Assembly (NCBI GenBank): GCA_963728835.1
Contig: CAVSKZ010000002.1
Span: 992,001-1,056,000 of the forward strand
From: VRUE01 sp963728835
GTDB lineage: Bacteria > Actinomycetota > Thermoleophilia > Solirubrobacterales > 70-9
Length of the DNA: 64,000 bases
Reading direction: 5' to 3'
Made by a program: the position numbers and the translations under genes. The notes below the pieces were generated by a model. It ran no database searches. It was not told where the DNA came from and saw only the letters and a program-made list of their open reading frames with translations. Of the stretch, positions 52,425 to 61,042 are shown piece after piece. Each line of letters opens with the position of its first letter. Position 1 is the first letter of the stretch.

Positions 52425-52631
52425 CTACGAGGTCTGCTGGACGCTCGCCGCGGCGGGGCCCTTGGGGCCTTCCTCGGACTCGTAGCTCACTTTGGCGCCC
52501 TCGGTCAGGGACTTGAAGCCCTCACCCAGGATCGCGCTGTGATGCACGAAGACGTCCTTGGAGCCGTCGTCGGGAGTGATGAACCCGTAGCCCTTGTCGT
52601 CGCTGAACCACTTGACTGTTCCAGTCGGCAT
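52425..52631 (-). CDS. Cold-shock-domain RNA chaperone (CspA type)
   Basis: 68 residues from ATG 52631, with GGAGG upstream; the frame is open to 52757 but that is untranslated leader. Single cold-shock domain with both RNA-binding motifs: 'GTVKWFSDDKGYGFITPDDG' (RNP1 KGYGFI) and 'DVFVHHSAI' (RNP2). Melts RNA secondary structure. The leader of over 100 bases fits the long regulatory 5'UTR of csp genes. Confidence 0.95.
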   Translation of the reverse strand: MPTGTVKWFSDDKGYGFITPDDGSKDVFVHHSAILGEGFKSLTEGAKVSYESEEGPKGPAAASVQQTS

Positions 52632-52795
52632 GTATTGCCTCCACTTGATGTGCTGCGAACGCGGAGGCTTCGGTAAAGCAACGACGCGAGCGCTAGACAC
52701 GACTTTTGCCGGATAACGATCCGACCTAACGCGGGGACCGTAGCAGGCCTGGGGCAAAAAGCGCTGCGCTCGGATCCACGTCTAACGGTGTTGAG

Positions 52796-55153
52796 ATGGG
52801 GAGGAGACCAGTCGATACGGTGATGGCGATGTTCCGACAGCGACGATTCCGGCGCGCCGCGGGCACGCTCGCGGCCGCGGCCTCGGCGGCTTTGCTCCTG
52901 GTGCCGGCTTCGGCGACCGCGATGTCGCGCTCCGCGGGCGGGGACCTCTCCCAGCGCCTCGCCCTGCTCGCCCAGCCCTCGGTGCGTTCGGCGTCGTATG
53001 CGACCCAGGCTGCGAGGCTCGGAGTCGCTCGGCAGGGCCCGGGCAGCCTGCTGCGAGAGGGGAACCGGATCCTCGCCTACGTGCGTTTCGATCGGGGCGC
53101 CCTCGCCGGCCTCGACCCTCTGCGCGCCAGAGGCGCAAGGATCGTCCATGCGAGCAGGCGCTACCAGTCCGTCACCGTCGCCGCCAAGCCCAGCCAGCTT
53201 CGCCGTCTTGGCCGAGCACCACGCGTCGTTGCGGTCACCGAGGCGCTCGAGCCGGTTGCGGCGGCGGTCTGCCCCTCCGGTGAAGTCGTCTCGGAGGGCG
53301 TCGAACAGCTGCACGCCGGCGACGAAACGGGGGAAGCGCGCGACCTCTCCGGTGTCGATGGCAGCGGACTGACGGTCGGCATCCTCTCGGACTCCTTCGA
53401 CCTCGCCACCGAAGCCGCCGACGGGAGCGGCCCGGTGGCAACCAAAGAAGCAGACGACGTGGCGAGCGCAGACCTGCCTGGCGAAGCGAATCCGTGCGGT
53501 GACACCAGTGACGTCGACGTTCTCGAAGAGATGGGGGAAGTCTTCGAAGAAGAAGAACCCGCGGACGAGGGACGCGCGATGGCGCAGATCGTCCACGACG
53601 TCGCTCCCGGCGCGGACATGGCTTTCGCCTCGGCCTTCAACGGCGAAGACGTCTTCGCGACGAACATCGATGCGCTGGCAGATGCAGGCGCGGAGGTGAT
53701 CGTCGACGACGTCTTCTACTTCGAAGAGCCCTTCTTCCAGGACGGCCCGGTCGCGGTCGCCGTCGACGAAGCGGTCGAAGATGGGGTCGCATATTTCTCC
53801 GCGGCCGGCAACAGCAACCTCTTCGACTCCGAAGGGCGCGAAATCGCGTCCTGGGAAACCCCTCTCTACCGGGATGCAGAGAGTTGTCCGCCGGAAGTTC
53901 AGAGCCTCCCGGGCTTCAACGGCTCGCACTGCCTCGACTTCGCCCCCGGTTCGCAGGTGGACAGGACGTTCGGCATCAAAGTCGCACCCGGAGACACGTT
54001 CGCCGTCGACCTTCAGTGGGACGAGCCCTGGGAGGGGGTCGATACCGATCTCGACGCCTTTCTGCTCAACGCCAGCGGCAATCTCATCACCGGGTCCGCC
54101 GAAGACAACGGGAAAAGTCAGCGGCCGTTCGAGGTGGTCCAGTGGGAAAACGAATCCGCCTCGGAGCGGACCGTACAGCTGGTGGTGAATCGCTTCTCGG
54201 GCGAAAGCCCACGCCTGAAGTTCGCCCTGGTGGCAGGTGGTTCGGGCGTGACCGCAACCGAGTACCCGCGCTCCACCGGCGGCGACGTCGTCGGCCCGAC
54301 GATCTTCGGCCACAACGGAGCGGCAAGCGCGATCTCCGTCGGAGCGATCCGGTTCAGCAAATCGACCGAACCCGAGAAATACTCCTCGCGTGGGCCGGTG
54401 AGGCACGACTTCGGGCCGGTGACGAGCACCGAAGCGGCTGCCCCCCTTGCGGTGCCGGAGATCCTCTCCAAGCCCGACGTCGTCGCGACCGACTGCGGAG
54501 TCACCACGTTCTTCGCCGGCTTCACCGGAGCGGTGTGGCGCTTCTGCGGCACGTCTGCGGCCGCTCCGCACGCGGCCGGCATCGCCGCCCTGATGCTCGA
54601 GGCCGAGCCGGGGGAAGCGCCGTCCGGGATCCGCTCGGCGCTGCAGGCAAGCGCGGATGAAGTCGGCGCATTCGGTCCCTGCGCCGTGGGCTCCGGCCTC
54701 GTGGAAGCGGTCGGGGCGCTCGCAGAGCTCCCCAGTCCCGAAACCTTCGTCCCGCCCGAGTGCTCTCCGCCCTCACCCGAAGGCTCTCCCGAGGATGCGC
54801 GTGCCCCGGGCGATTGGGGTTCGGAAGTCCCTCCGGCTCCCGCGACGCCCGTCGAGCCGAGCGGCCTCCCCGCGCAGAGCATCCGGCCTCGGACCTTCTT
54901 CCGCCGCCGGCCTGCGCGGACGATTCGCACGCGTGCCGGCAAGGCGAAGGTCGTGTTCCGCTTCGCCTCTGACCAGGCCGGCGTCTCGTTTGTGTGCCGG
55001 ATCGACGGGGACCCCCTCCGCGCGTGCCCGCAGCGGCTGGTGCGCCGGTTCGCGATCGGCCCGCACACCATCCGCGTCTACGCTCGCGACGCCGCCGGCA
55101 ACGCCGACCTCACGCCGGCGGTCTATCGCTTCAGGGTCAAGCGGATTCGCTAG
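52796..55153 (+). CDS. Secreted S8-like serine peptidase with Glu in place of catalytic His
   Basis: 785 residues from ATG 52796; ATG 52823 or 52829 (nearer the RBS-like GGGGAGGAG) are alternatives. Signal peptide (RAAGTLAAAASAALLLVPASATA), then a prodomain-like region. Asp in 'VGILSDSFD' (about 197), Asn oxyanion in 'YFSAAGNSN', Ser in 'CGTSAAAPHAAGIAALM' (about 587). Where subtilases have HGT, it reads 'DEGRAMAQIVHDVAPGA', so Glu aligns with the catalytic His (about 258). The same pattern is common in a bacterial S8 branch. A C-terminal Ig-like domain ('VVFRFASDQAGVSFVCRIDG') ends the protein. Exported; substrate unknown. Confidence 0.85.
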   Translation: MGRRPVDTVMAMFRQRRFRRAAGTLAAAASAALLLVPASATAMSRSAGGDLSQRLALLAQPSVRSASYATQAARLGVARQGPGSLLREGNRILAYVRFDRGALAGLDPLRARGARIVHASRRYQSVTVAAKPSQLRRLGRAPRVVAVTEALEPVAAAVCPSGEVVSEGVEQLHAGDETGEARDLSGVDGSGLTVGILSDSFDLATEAADGSGPVATKEADDVASADLPGEANPCGDTSDVDVLEEMGEVFEEEEPADEGRAMAQIVHDVAPGADMAFASAFNGEDVFATNIDALADAGAEVIVDDVFYFEEPFFQDGPVAVAVDEAVEDGVAYFSAAGNSNLFDSEGREIASWETPLYRDAESCPPEVQSLPGFNGSHCLDFAPGSQVDRTFGIKVAPGDTFAVDLQWDEPWEGVDTDLDAFLLNASGNLITGSAEDNGKSQRPFEVVQWENESASERTVQLVVNRFSGESPRLKFALVAGGSGVTATEYPRSTGGDVVGPTIFGHNGAASAISVGAIRFSKSTEPEKYSSRGPVRHDFGPVTSTEAAAPLAVPEILSKPDVVATDCGVTTFFAGFTGAVWRFCGTSAAAPHAAGIAALMLEAEPGEAPSGIRSALQASADEVGAFGPCAVGSGLVEAVGALAELPSPETFVPPECSPPSPEGSPEDARAPGDWGSEVPPAPATPVEPSGLPAQSIRPRTFFRRRPARTIRTRAGKAKVVFRFASDQAGVSFVCRIDGDPLRACPQRLVRRFAIGPHTIRVYARDAAGNADLTPAVYRFRVKRIR

Positions 55154-55835
55154 GGCTCGCCGCTGTGCCGCGGCGGGCTATCCGGTGGCCGACGAGCAGC
55201 AACAGCAGCAGCGCCGCGGCACTGCCCAGGACCAGTGGATCGGTGAGGCTGAGCCCTTCCAGCCTGGTGCCGAAATAGACGGAGAGCGCGGTGATCGGCA
55301 GGTAGCCGACCGCGGTCGTCCAGGTGAAGCGCCAGACCGGCACGCGAGCGGCGCCGGCGGCGTAGGAGGTGAGGCTGAAGGGCACGATCGGGATCAGGCG
55401 CGCGGCGAGCAGCAGGGTGACGCCGCCCTGCTCGATCATCGCCTCGGTGCGCTCGAAGCGCTCGGTCCCGAACCAGCGGTCGAGAAGGGGCCGTGCAAGC
55501 GAGCGGCCGATCGCGAAGCAGAGCAGGCCCGAGAGCAGCCAGCCGGTCATCGTCAGGGCCAGGGCGGGGAAGAAGCCGTAGGCGAAGCCGGCCGCTGCGT
55601 CGACGATCTCGGCCGGGTAGAAGACGACGGCGTGGATCAGGGCGAGGGCGAGGATGATCAGCGGGCCGGCGATCCCGAGGCTGTCGAGCTCGCTGCGCAC
55701 CTCGGCGGTGTCGCCCCGGACAGCCGCCTCGACGGCCTCGCGCAGGGCGGGGACGGCCAGCACGAGAGCGGCGAGAAGCGCGATCCCGCCCAGCGTGGTC
55801 GCGACGGCGATCAGGGACGGCTTCGGCTTCTCCAC
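55137..55835 (-). CDS. TVP38/TMEM64 (VTT domain) membrane protein
   Basis: 232 residues from ATG 55835. VTT/DedA-like fold: 'GPLIILALALIHAVVFYPAEIVDAAAGFAYGFFPALALTMTGWLLSGLLCFAIGRSLARPLL', 'MIEQGGVTLLLAARLIPIVPFSLTSYAAGAARVPVWRFTWTTAVGYLPITALSVYFG' with the conserved RLIP/PFSL motif. Polytopic inner-membrane protein; related families are lipid scramblases or transporters. Its 3' end overlaps the peptidase gene on the other strand by 17 bases. Confidence 0.9.
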   Translation of the reverse strand: MEKPKPSLIAVATTLGGIALLAALVLAVPALREAVEAAVRGDTAEVRSELDSLGIAGPLIILALALIHAVVFYPAEIVDAAAGFAYGFFPALALTMTGWLLSGLLCFAIGRSLARPLLDRWFGTERFERTEAMIEQGGVTLLLAARLIPIVPFSLTSYAAGAARVPVWRFTWTTAVGYLPITALSVYFGTRLEGLSLTDPLVLGSAAALLLLLLVGHRIARRGTAASPSESA

Positions 55836-55884
55836 GACCTCAGTATCGCGGCGATGCGATGTGGTGAGGGAGCCCGGCCATCCT

Positions 55885-56012
55885 CAGTCGTCCTGCCGGC
55901 GTTCTCCCAAGAGATCGCCGTCAAAAAGCGGACGTGTTAGGCGAGGACATAACGGTTTGAAAGGCCCAAATGTGAATCGACTGCGGGTTGGCCAACACTA
56001 AGGGCCTCCGGT
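55885..56012 (-). pseudogene. Cassette remnant (3' fragment) near copy 8
   Basis: On the minus strand it reads TTAGTGTTGGCCAACCCGCAG (the 'LANPQ' region), then directly AACCGTTATGTCCTCGCC-TAA (the NRYVLA end), then the small 3' stem-loop region (GACGGCGATC...GAGAACGCCGGC). More than 300 bases between are deleted. No promoter. Confidence 0.75.
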
Positions 56013-56036
56013 CCGCGGGTTTATGCGCCAGCTGCA

Positions 56037-56098
56037 GACGCCGCCCCGGAAACCGGGGCGGCGTCATCCTGCCGGCGTTCTCCGAAGAGAGCGCCGGC
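56037..56098 (-). terminator. Cassette 8 3' stem-loop and terminator
   Basis: Minus strand: stem-loop GCCGGCGCTCTC / GAGAACGCCGGC with TTCG cap (56071-56098), then GACGCCGCCCCGG / CCGGGGCGGCGTC with TTT loop (56037-56065). No T-tract follows here. Confidence 0.75.
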
Positions 56099-56112
56099 AA
56101 CTCAAGCGACGG

Positions 56113-56733
56113 TTAGGCCAGGACGTAGCGATTGGCCGTCGTTTTCAGTAACCCGTCGAGGAATGATTCTTCGGGGCAGAGGCTGCCACCTTCGACGAAG
56201 TTGACCGCCGTATCGTCCGCTTTCAGTAACTGGGCGCCAACGGAGAACGTAAGACCCGTGCCGTCGTAGATACAGTGTATATCGATGCCGAAGATATCGA
56301 TGTTATCGCAGTTGACTAAGGTCAGGCCGTTTCCGCTAGTGAAAGTGCCAGCGTCTAACCCAGTCTTATTGAGCCAACTCGATGAGGGCAGTTCGAGAAC
56401 TGAGACCTGGCAGTTGCTGTGTGCGGATTTAGTGCCGCAGTTCGTGAACGAGAGTGCTGTGACCTGGGCCCACTGCGGGTTAGACTCCACAAACATCGAA
56501 GCCGTCCCGCTGATCGTTAAGCATAAGACGTCGACGAGGTCGGTTAAGAGTGTGCCGACGCCCTGACCTGAGTTGTTCATGCTCACGGATAGCGCCCTTT
56601 CCAATAAGCAACCTAATGCTTTGTGCGATACGCAGAGCTCGGTGACTGCGGCTGACGCCGAGGCGGCACCGACGAATGCCATCGCCGCCATGGCCGCTAC
56701 AGCCGCCAGGCCAAATGTCTTGATGAATCTCAT
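56113..56733 (-). CDS. Secreted eight-cysteine cassette protein, copy 8 (inverted, distant)
   Basis: 206 residues from ATG 56733 (MRFIKTFGLAAVAAMAAMAF). It keeps the eight cysteines, NIDIFGIDIHCIYD and NRYVLA. Differences: 'ELCVSHKALGCLLERALSVSMNNSG' at the front, 'SGTASMFVESNPQWAQVTALSF' in place of PLGLANPQQ, and a two-residue insert near 'LPSSSWLNKTG'. TTA codons are fewer than in the array copies. It is about 38 kb from the array and inverted, with its own promoter, leader hairpin and terminator. Flanked by two cassette remnants. Confidence 0.85.
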   Translation of the reverse strand: MRFIKTFGLAAVAAMAAMAFVGAASASAAVTELCVSHKALGCLLERALSVSMNNSGQGVGTLLTDLVDVLCLTISGTASMFVESNPQWAQVTALSFTNCGTKSAHSNCQVSVLELPSSSWLNKTGLDAGTFTSGNGLTLVNCDNIDIFGIDIHCIYDGTGLTFSVGAQLLKADDTAVNFVEGGSLCPEESFLDGLLKTTANRYVLA

Positions 56734-56738
56734 TTTGG

Positions 56739-56813
56739 TTCTCCCTTCCGGCGGTTTGCGCCGGGACGTTGCCTGATGCTTATAGACAAGCCCCTGTCCC
56801 GGGAGCAGTCAAG
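56739..56813 (-). promoter_or_regulatory. Cassette 8 promoter, leader hairpin and RBS
   Basis: Minus strand: TTGACT (56813-56808), 18 bp, TGTCTA (56789-56784). Leader hairpin CCGGCG-CAAAC-CGCCGG (56765-56749), same loop as copy 1 with C-G replacing T-A. GGGAG Shine-Dalgarno adjoins it. Confidence 0.7.
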
Positions 56814-56982
56814 AAATCGGTGGCCTGGCGGCAGTTTCAGGTCCCCGCACCACCCTCGCGGAAGGCAGATCGGGCTTAATGGTCGGGATGTGGGTTGTTC
56901 GCGTGCGCCAAGTCGCGCGCGCTCGATTTATGCGTTATGAGCTCAAAACGGCGTCGTACTGCCTGGCGTTTTCGCAGAGAGC

Positions 56983-57214
56983 GCCGCCCCGTCGAGGAAC
57001 GATTCTTCGAGGCAGAGATCACCTCCAGTTTTGTCGAACGGCGTGTTGTTCGCCGTCAGGTGCCTGAATTAACCATGGCCACGGTGGTCGCTTTGGGCTA
57101 CAGATTTAAAGAGTTGTGTGTGTTACAGAGTTTTGAGTGTCGCCGGCCGATGTCGGGGTGGCACCGACGGTAGCCATCGTGGTCATGGGCAGGCGTCTAT
57201 CTCCGGAGGGTCAA
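56983..57214 (-). pseudogene. Decayed cassette remnant with relic promoter
   Basis: Minus strand: relic -35 TTGACC (57214-57209), then ATGGCTACCGTCGGTGCC and ACACTCAAAACTCTGTAACA (signal peptide end and LCNTHT region), then CACCTGACGGCGAACAAC and CTCGAAGAATCGTTCCTCGA from the 3' part. Frames are broken and the middle is missing. The surrounding 56814-57256 holds no other gene. Confidence 0.75.
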
Positions 57215-57256
57215 GAAATCGGCTGCCATGGTGGCGGTTCAGTCCTTGTCCACCCT

Positions 57257-59395
57257 CTAGGCGCGCAGACGCTCGGATAGTCCCGAGTAACGCCGCCCGC
57301 TGTCATCGCGCCTTATCGCGCCGTCGAGCGCCGCGCGGTCGCCGATGAGGATGCAGCTGCTGCGGGCGCGGGTGATCGCGGTGTAGAGGAGGGGGCGGGT
57401 CAGCATCCGCGCGTGGGAGCGGTGGCAGACGCCGACGACGACCGGGACCTCGCAGCCCTGCGCCTTGTGGACGGAGATCGCGTAGGCCAGGCGCAGCGTC
57501 GCTGTCTCGCCGTAGGGGATCGTCAGCGACTCGCCTTCGTCGGTGTCGACGAGGATCTCCTCCTCGTCGGGGTCGTCGGCGCGGAGGAAGACGATCGAGC
57601 CGTTCATCAGGCCCAGCTCGTGTGAGTTGCGAGTCTGGATCAGCCGGTCGCCGACCCGGAAGCGCTCCCCGACCGCCCGCTTGCCGCGCGGGTTGAGCCG
57701 CTCCTGCAGGCGCTCGTTGAGGGCGTCGATCCCGACCGCCCCCCGGTACATCGGCGCCAGCACCTGCACGTCGCGGATCGGATCGACCTCGAAGCGCGCC
57801 GGCGCCCGCTCGGCGACGACCTCGACCACGGCCTCCAGCGCCCGCTCGGGGCTGGCGCGGTCGATGAAGAAGAAGTCGTGGTCCTGGTCCTCGGCCGGCT
57901 CGAGGTGCGGCGGCCGGCCCTGGTTGATCTCGTGGGCGGCGGTCGTGATCATCGAGCGTGCTGCCTGGCGGAAGATCTGGGTGAGGCGGACGACCGGCGC
58001 GATCCCCGCCGCGATCAGGTCCTCGAAAGGCTTGCCGGCGCCGATCGGCGGCAGCTGGTCGGCGTCGCCGACGAAGACGACGTGGGTCGACTCGGCGAGC
58101 CCGCCGAGCAGGACCTCGATCAGGCGCAGGTTCAGCATCGAGGACTCGTCGACGATCGCCAGGTCGACCGGCAGCGGGTGCCCCGGTCTGAAGGCCGGCT
58201 CGCGGCCCGGCATCCACTCGAGCATCCGGTGGATCGTCTGGGCGTCGTGGCCGGTCGCCTCCTCGAGACGGCGGGCGGCGCGGCCGGTCGGGGCGCAGAG
58301 GGCGATTCGCAGACCCGCGTCTTCGGCCTCCTCGACGATCGCCCTCGTGCAGGCCGTCTTGCCGACCCCGGGCCCGCCGGTCAGGACGGAGATCCGCGAG
58401 GTGAAGGCGCTGCGCACCGCCGACCATTGCTCGTCGGTCAGCTCGGTGCCCGCGCCGTCGCGCGGCGGCTCGGCACCGGGGTCGTGGTCGAGGTGGGGAG
58501 GGCCGGCGGCACGGGCCGCGAGGGTCACGGCAACCGCGACCTCGCTGGCGTGGGTGAGCTCGCGGTAGACGTGCTCGCCCTCGACCGTCAGCCCCCGGCC
58601 TTCGCTCAGCACCTCGGGGTCGGGGCTGAGCCCGAGAAGCTTCGCGGCGCGCATGGTCAGCTCTGCGAGCGGCAGGTAGCTGTTGCCCTGCTGTTCGGCC
58701 TCGGCCAGCGCGTAGGCCGCCGCGGCCTGCGCCCGGCGGCTGGACTCGGGCGGCACGTCTGCGGCGAGCGCGATCTTGTCGGCGCGGGCGAAGCCGACCC
58801 CCTCGACCTCGGTCAGCCGGTAGGGGTCCTCGTGCAGGATCGCCATCGAGCGGTCGGCGAAGCGGGTGTGGATCGGCGCTGCCAGGTGGGCCAGGCCGTG
58901 CGGGGCGAGCTGCACGTGCAGGTCGCGGATCGCGCGGCTGGCATGCCATGACTCGGTGGCGGCTTCTGCCTGGGCGACGCTGACGCCGCGCAGCGAGCCG
59001 AACACCGCCCGCGGATCCGCGGCGATCGCCCCCAGCACCCCCTCGCCGTGCTCGTCGACCAGCCGTTCTGCCCGGGCGGGGCCGATGTGCCGCAGCGAGG
59101 TGAGGTAGGCGATCCGGCCCTCGCGGTCAGCGGGGTCGAGCGGCAAGGCCCCCTGGGCGCGGAGCTGGCGGCCGTAGCGGGCGTGCGTTTGCCACTCGCC
59201 GCTGACTTCGGCGCGGTCGCCGACGCCGAGATGGGCGACGGGGCCGACCAGGGCGAACCCCTCGCCCGACTCGGCGTCCTGGACCTCGAGCACCGCGTAG
59301 CCGTCGTCCTCGGCGCAGAAGATCACCCCCAGCACCTCGACCGTCGCGGAGTGGCCGGGGGCGTCGGTGTCGAAGAGGGTGGCCGTGCCGCTCAC
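57257..59395 (-). CDS. recD2: ATP-dependent RecD2-like DNA helicase
   Basis: 712 residues from the start at 59395. 5'-3' helicase of superfamily 1B, not associated with RecBC. N-terminal OB-like domain and helix-hairpin-helix region ('SLRHIGPARAERLVDEHGEG', 'VEGVGFARADKIA'). Motif I GGPGVGKT (about 340), Ia 'LCAPTGRAARRLEEATG', II VDESSM, III 'FVGDADQLPPIGAG', IV 'LTQIFRQA', and C-terminal UvrD_C_2 motif 'YAISVHKAQGCEVPVVV' and 'LLYTAITRAR'. All motifs complete. DNA repair/replication, cytosolic. Confidence 0.95.
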   Translation of the reverse strand: MSGTATLFDTDAPGHSATVEVLGVIFCAEDDGYAVLEVQDAESGEGFALVGPVAHLGVGDRAEVSGEWQTHARYGRQLRAQGALPLDPADREGRIAYLTSLRHIGPARAERLVDEHGEGVLGAIAADPRAVFGSLRGVSVAQAEAATESWHASRAIRDLHVQLAPHGLAHLAAPIHTRFADRSMAILHEDPYRLTEVEGVGFARADKIALAADVPPESSRRAQAAAAYALAEAEQQGNSYLPLAELTMRAAKLLGLSPDPEVLSEGRGLTVEGEHVYRELTHASEVAVAVTLAARAAGPPHLDHDPGAEPPRDGAGTELTDEQWSAVRSAFTSRISVLTGGPGVGKTACTRAIVEEAEDAGLRIALCAPTGRAARRLEEATGHDAQTIHRMLEWMPGREPAFRPGHPLPVDLAIVDESSMLNLRLIEVLLGGLAESTHVVFVGDADQLPPIGAGKPFEDLIAAGIAPVVRLTQIFRQAARSMITTAAHEINQGRPPHLEPAEDQDHDFFFIDRASPERALEAVVEVVAERAPARFEVDPIRDVQVLAPMYRGAVGIDALNERLQERLNPRGKRAVGERFRVGDRLIQTRNSHELGLMNGSIVFLRADDPDEEEILVDTDEGESLTIPYGETATLRLAYAISVHKAQGCEVPVVVGVCHRSHARMLTRPLLYTAITRARSSCILIGDRAALDGAIRRDDSGRRYSGLSERLRA

Positions 59396-59411
59396 ACGCC
59401 AAAGCTAGCCT

Positions 59412-59615
59412 GTGGCCAAGATGACCGAACGGGTCAATTGCGGTCTCTGCGACACCTGCCTGCACCAGAGGCTCGTACCCAACACGCGCGGCTCGGTCTT
59501 CTCGCTCTGCGAGCGCTCGCGCACCGACCCGCGCTTCCCCCGCTACCCGCGGGTGCCGGTGGCCGAGTGTCCCGGCCACGAGCCACGTGACCGGGGGGCG
59601 GCCGGCCGGCCCTAG
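59412..59615 (+). CDS. Small cysteine-rich conserved protein
   Basis: 67 residues from GTG 59412 (ATG 59421 is likely the used start). 'CGLCDTCLHQRLVPNTRGSVFSLCERS' and 'DPRFPRYPRVPVAECPGHEP' match a small widely distributed family with conserved CxxCxH, GS-F-LC and CPG features, consistent with a zinc-binding knuckle. Function unknown. Transcribed divergently from recD2; its 3' end overlaps the convergent cupin gene by four bases. Confidence 0.75.
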   Translation: MAKMTERVNCGLCDTCLHQRLVPNTRGSVFSLCERSRTDPRFPRYPRVPVAECPGHEPRDRGAAGRP

Positions 59616-60004
59616 CTCGCCATCGGGTCGGGTTCGCCGAGCTTGGAGTTGTCGGGGGCCACGTATTCGCCGTCCGGGACCCCGCCGAGGACGAGGATGC
59701 GGATGCCCTCCTCGCCCGGCCAGACCTTGCGCATCACGCCGGGGCCGACGCGGGCGACGTGGTCGGGGTCGAGCGGGAAGCGCTCACCGGCGATGTCGAG
59801 CTCGCCCGAGCCGCGCAGCGTCACGTAGACCTCCTCCTGCCCGTCCTGCCCATGGTCGTGTTCGGGGTAGTTCTCGAAGTTCGGCGGCATGTCGATGATC
59901 TGCATGCCGAACGACTCGACGCCAAGCTCCGCGCGGGCGCGCTTGAAGGCGCCGAGGAAGACGGCCTCCATGTCGTCGATCTTCTTCACCGCGTAGGTGC
60001 TCAT
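59612..60004 (-). CDS. Cupin-domain protein
   Basis: 130 residues from ATG 60004. Single cupin barrel: first motif 'ENYPEHDHGQDGQEEVYVTLRGSGEL' (His and Glu ligands for metal) and second motif 'VARVGPGVMRKVWPGEEGIRILVLGG'. The histidine normally in motif two is not evident, so metal binding may be incomplete. Small soluble protein, possibly an isomerase, dioxygenase or ligand-binding protein; function unknown. Confidence 0.88.
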   Translation of the reverse strand: MSTYAVKKIDDMEAVFLGAFKRARAELGVESFGMQIIDMPPNFENYPEHDHGQDGQEEVYVTLRGSGELDIAGERFPLDPDHVARVGPGVMRKVWPGEEGIRILVLGGVPDGEYVAPDNSKLGEPDPMAS

Positions 60005-60067
60005 CCGTTTCTCCCTGATGTCGTCGGCCCCGGGTCGGGGCCGTTGGAGCGATCCTATTACACCGTG

Positions 60068-60082
60068 CTTTGTTTTTCAAAG
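60068..60082. promoter_or_regulatory. Palindromic operator before SnoaL-like gene
   Basis: CTTTG-TTTTT-CAAAG, perfect 5-bp arms, AT-rich against a GC-rich background, 20 bases before the proposed GTG start and between divergent genes. Likely binding site of a MarR/HxlR-like repressor; the regulator is not in the window. Confidence 0.5.
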
Positions 60083-60102
60083 TATGCGGTACGCTTGTCT
60101 CC

Positions 60103-60552
60103 GTGGGCGCAGGCGCATTGGACGAGGCGGCGGCGGCGGATTTCGCCCGGCGCTTCGCCGCGTACTGGCGGGCGCCGACGCCGGAGGGGCTCGACACCGT
60201 GCTGGCCGCGCGGGTGCGATTGGTGGCGCCGATGACGCCCGTCACCAACACGCTGGACGACGGCCGGCGGGCCTTCGCCGATCTGTTCGAGCTGATCCCG
60301 GACATGACCGCCGTGGTGCACCGCTGGGGAGCTACGGAGGACGGGGTGCTGATCGAGTTCACGATCAGCGGCACCGCCGGCGGCAAGCCAATCGGCTGGA
60401 CGGCGGTCGACCGCTTCGTCCTCGGCGAAGACGGCCTCGCCACCGAACGTGTCTCCTACTTCGACTCCCTGCCAATCGCCCTCGCGGCGGCAGGGCGGCC
60501 CCGAGCCTGGCCGGCGTTCCTGCGCAGCCGGCTGCGGCAGCTGCGGCGCTGA
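60103..60552 (+). CDS. SnoaL-like (NTF2 fold) protein, first
   Basis: About 149 residues from GTG 60103; the open frame from 60070 runs through the operator palindrome. 'FARRFAAYWRAPTPEGLDTVLAARVRLVAPMTPVTNTLDDGRRAFADLFELIPDMTAVVHRWGATEDGVLIEFTISGTAGGKPIGWTAVDRFVLG' fits an NTF2-like/SnoaL fold, used by ketosteroid-isomerase-like or polyketide-cyclase-like enzymes and binding proteins. Substrate unknown. Convergent with a second SnoaL-like gene (stops 18 bases apart). Confidence 0.8.
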   Translation: MGAGALDEAAAADFARRFAAYWRAPTPEGLDTVLAARVRLVAPMTPVTNTLDDGRRAFADLFELIPDMTAVVHRWGATEDGVLIEFTISGTAGGKPIGWTAVDRFVLGEDGLATERVSYFDSLPIALAAAGRPRAWPAFLRSRLRQLRR

Positions 60553-60570
60553 GCGAGAAGCGCTCTGCCC

Positions 60571-61005
60571 TCAGTCGAGGAGGCCGACCTGGCGCAGGAT
60601 CGAGACCGAGTCCGAGTAGACGTCCTTGCGCTTGATCAAGCCGTGCTCGAAGGGGATCACGTCGATGCCGTCCCAGCTGACCGCCCGCCCGCTGGGAGGG
60701 GCCTCGAGGTCCCCGCGGCGCATCGTCTGCGTGTGCGTGGCCGTGGCCGTCCACTCCTGCGTCACCACGCCCTCGCGCACGTACAGGCGGCGAGTCTCGA
60801 ATTTCATGTCGGGCCAGGCCTCGAAGATCCTGGCGATGTGACCGCGGACCTCCTCGCCCTGCGCGGACTCGCCCGCCGTGTGGTTGGCGAAGACCATGTC
60901 GGGCGCGTGCATGGCGACGATCGCGTCGAGGTCCTGGGCGTTCCAGGCGTCGTTGTAGTGCCCGATCGCCTCGGTCAGAGCCTCGACGCCGTCTCGTTCG
61001 TCCAT
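60571..61005 (-). CDS. SnoaL-like (NTF2 fold) protein, second
   Basis: 144 residues from ATG 61005; the longer frame upstream is shadow. 'IGHYNDAWNAQDLDAIVAMHAPDMVFANHTAGESAQGEEVRGHIARIFEAWPDMKFETRRLYVREGVVTQEWTATATHTQTM' and 'GRAVSWDGIDVIPFEHGLIKRKDVYSDSVSILRQVGLL' are the SnoaL-like ester-cyclase pattern, more canonical than its neighbour. Small soluble enzyme or binding protein; substrate unknown. Confidence 0.88.
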   Translation of the reverse strand: MDERDGVEALTEAIGHYNDAWNAQDLDAIVAMHAPDMVFANHTAGESAQGEEVRGHIARIFEAWPDMKFETRRLYVREGVVTQEWTATATHTQTMRRGDLEAPPSGRAVSWDGIDVIPFEHGLIKRKDVYSDSVSILRQVGLLD

Positions 61006-61042
61006 CGCGACAACTCTAGTCCCCGATGGGCATAGTGGCCAG

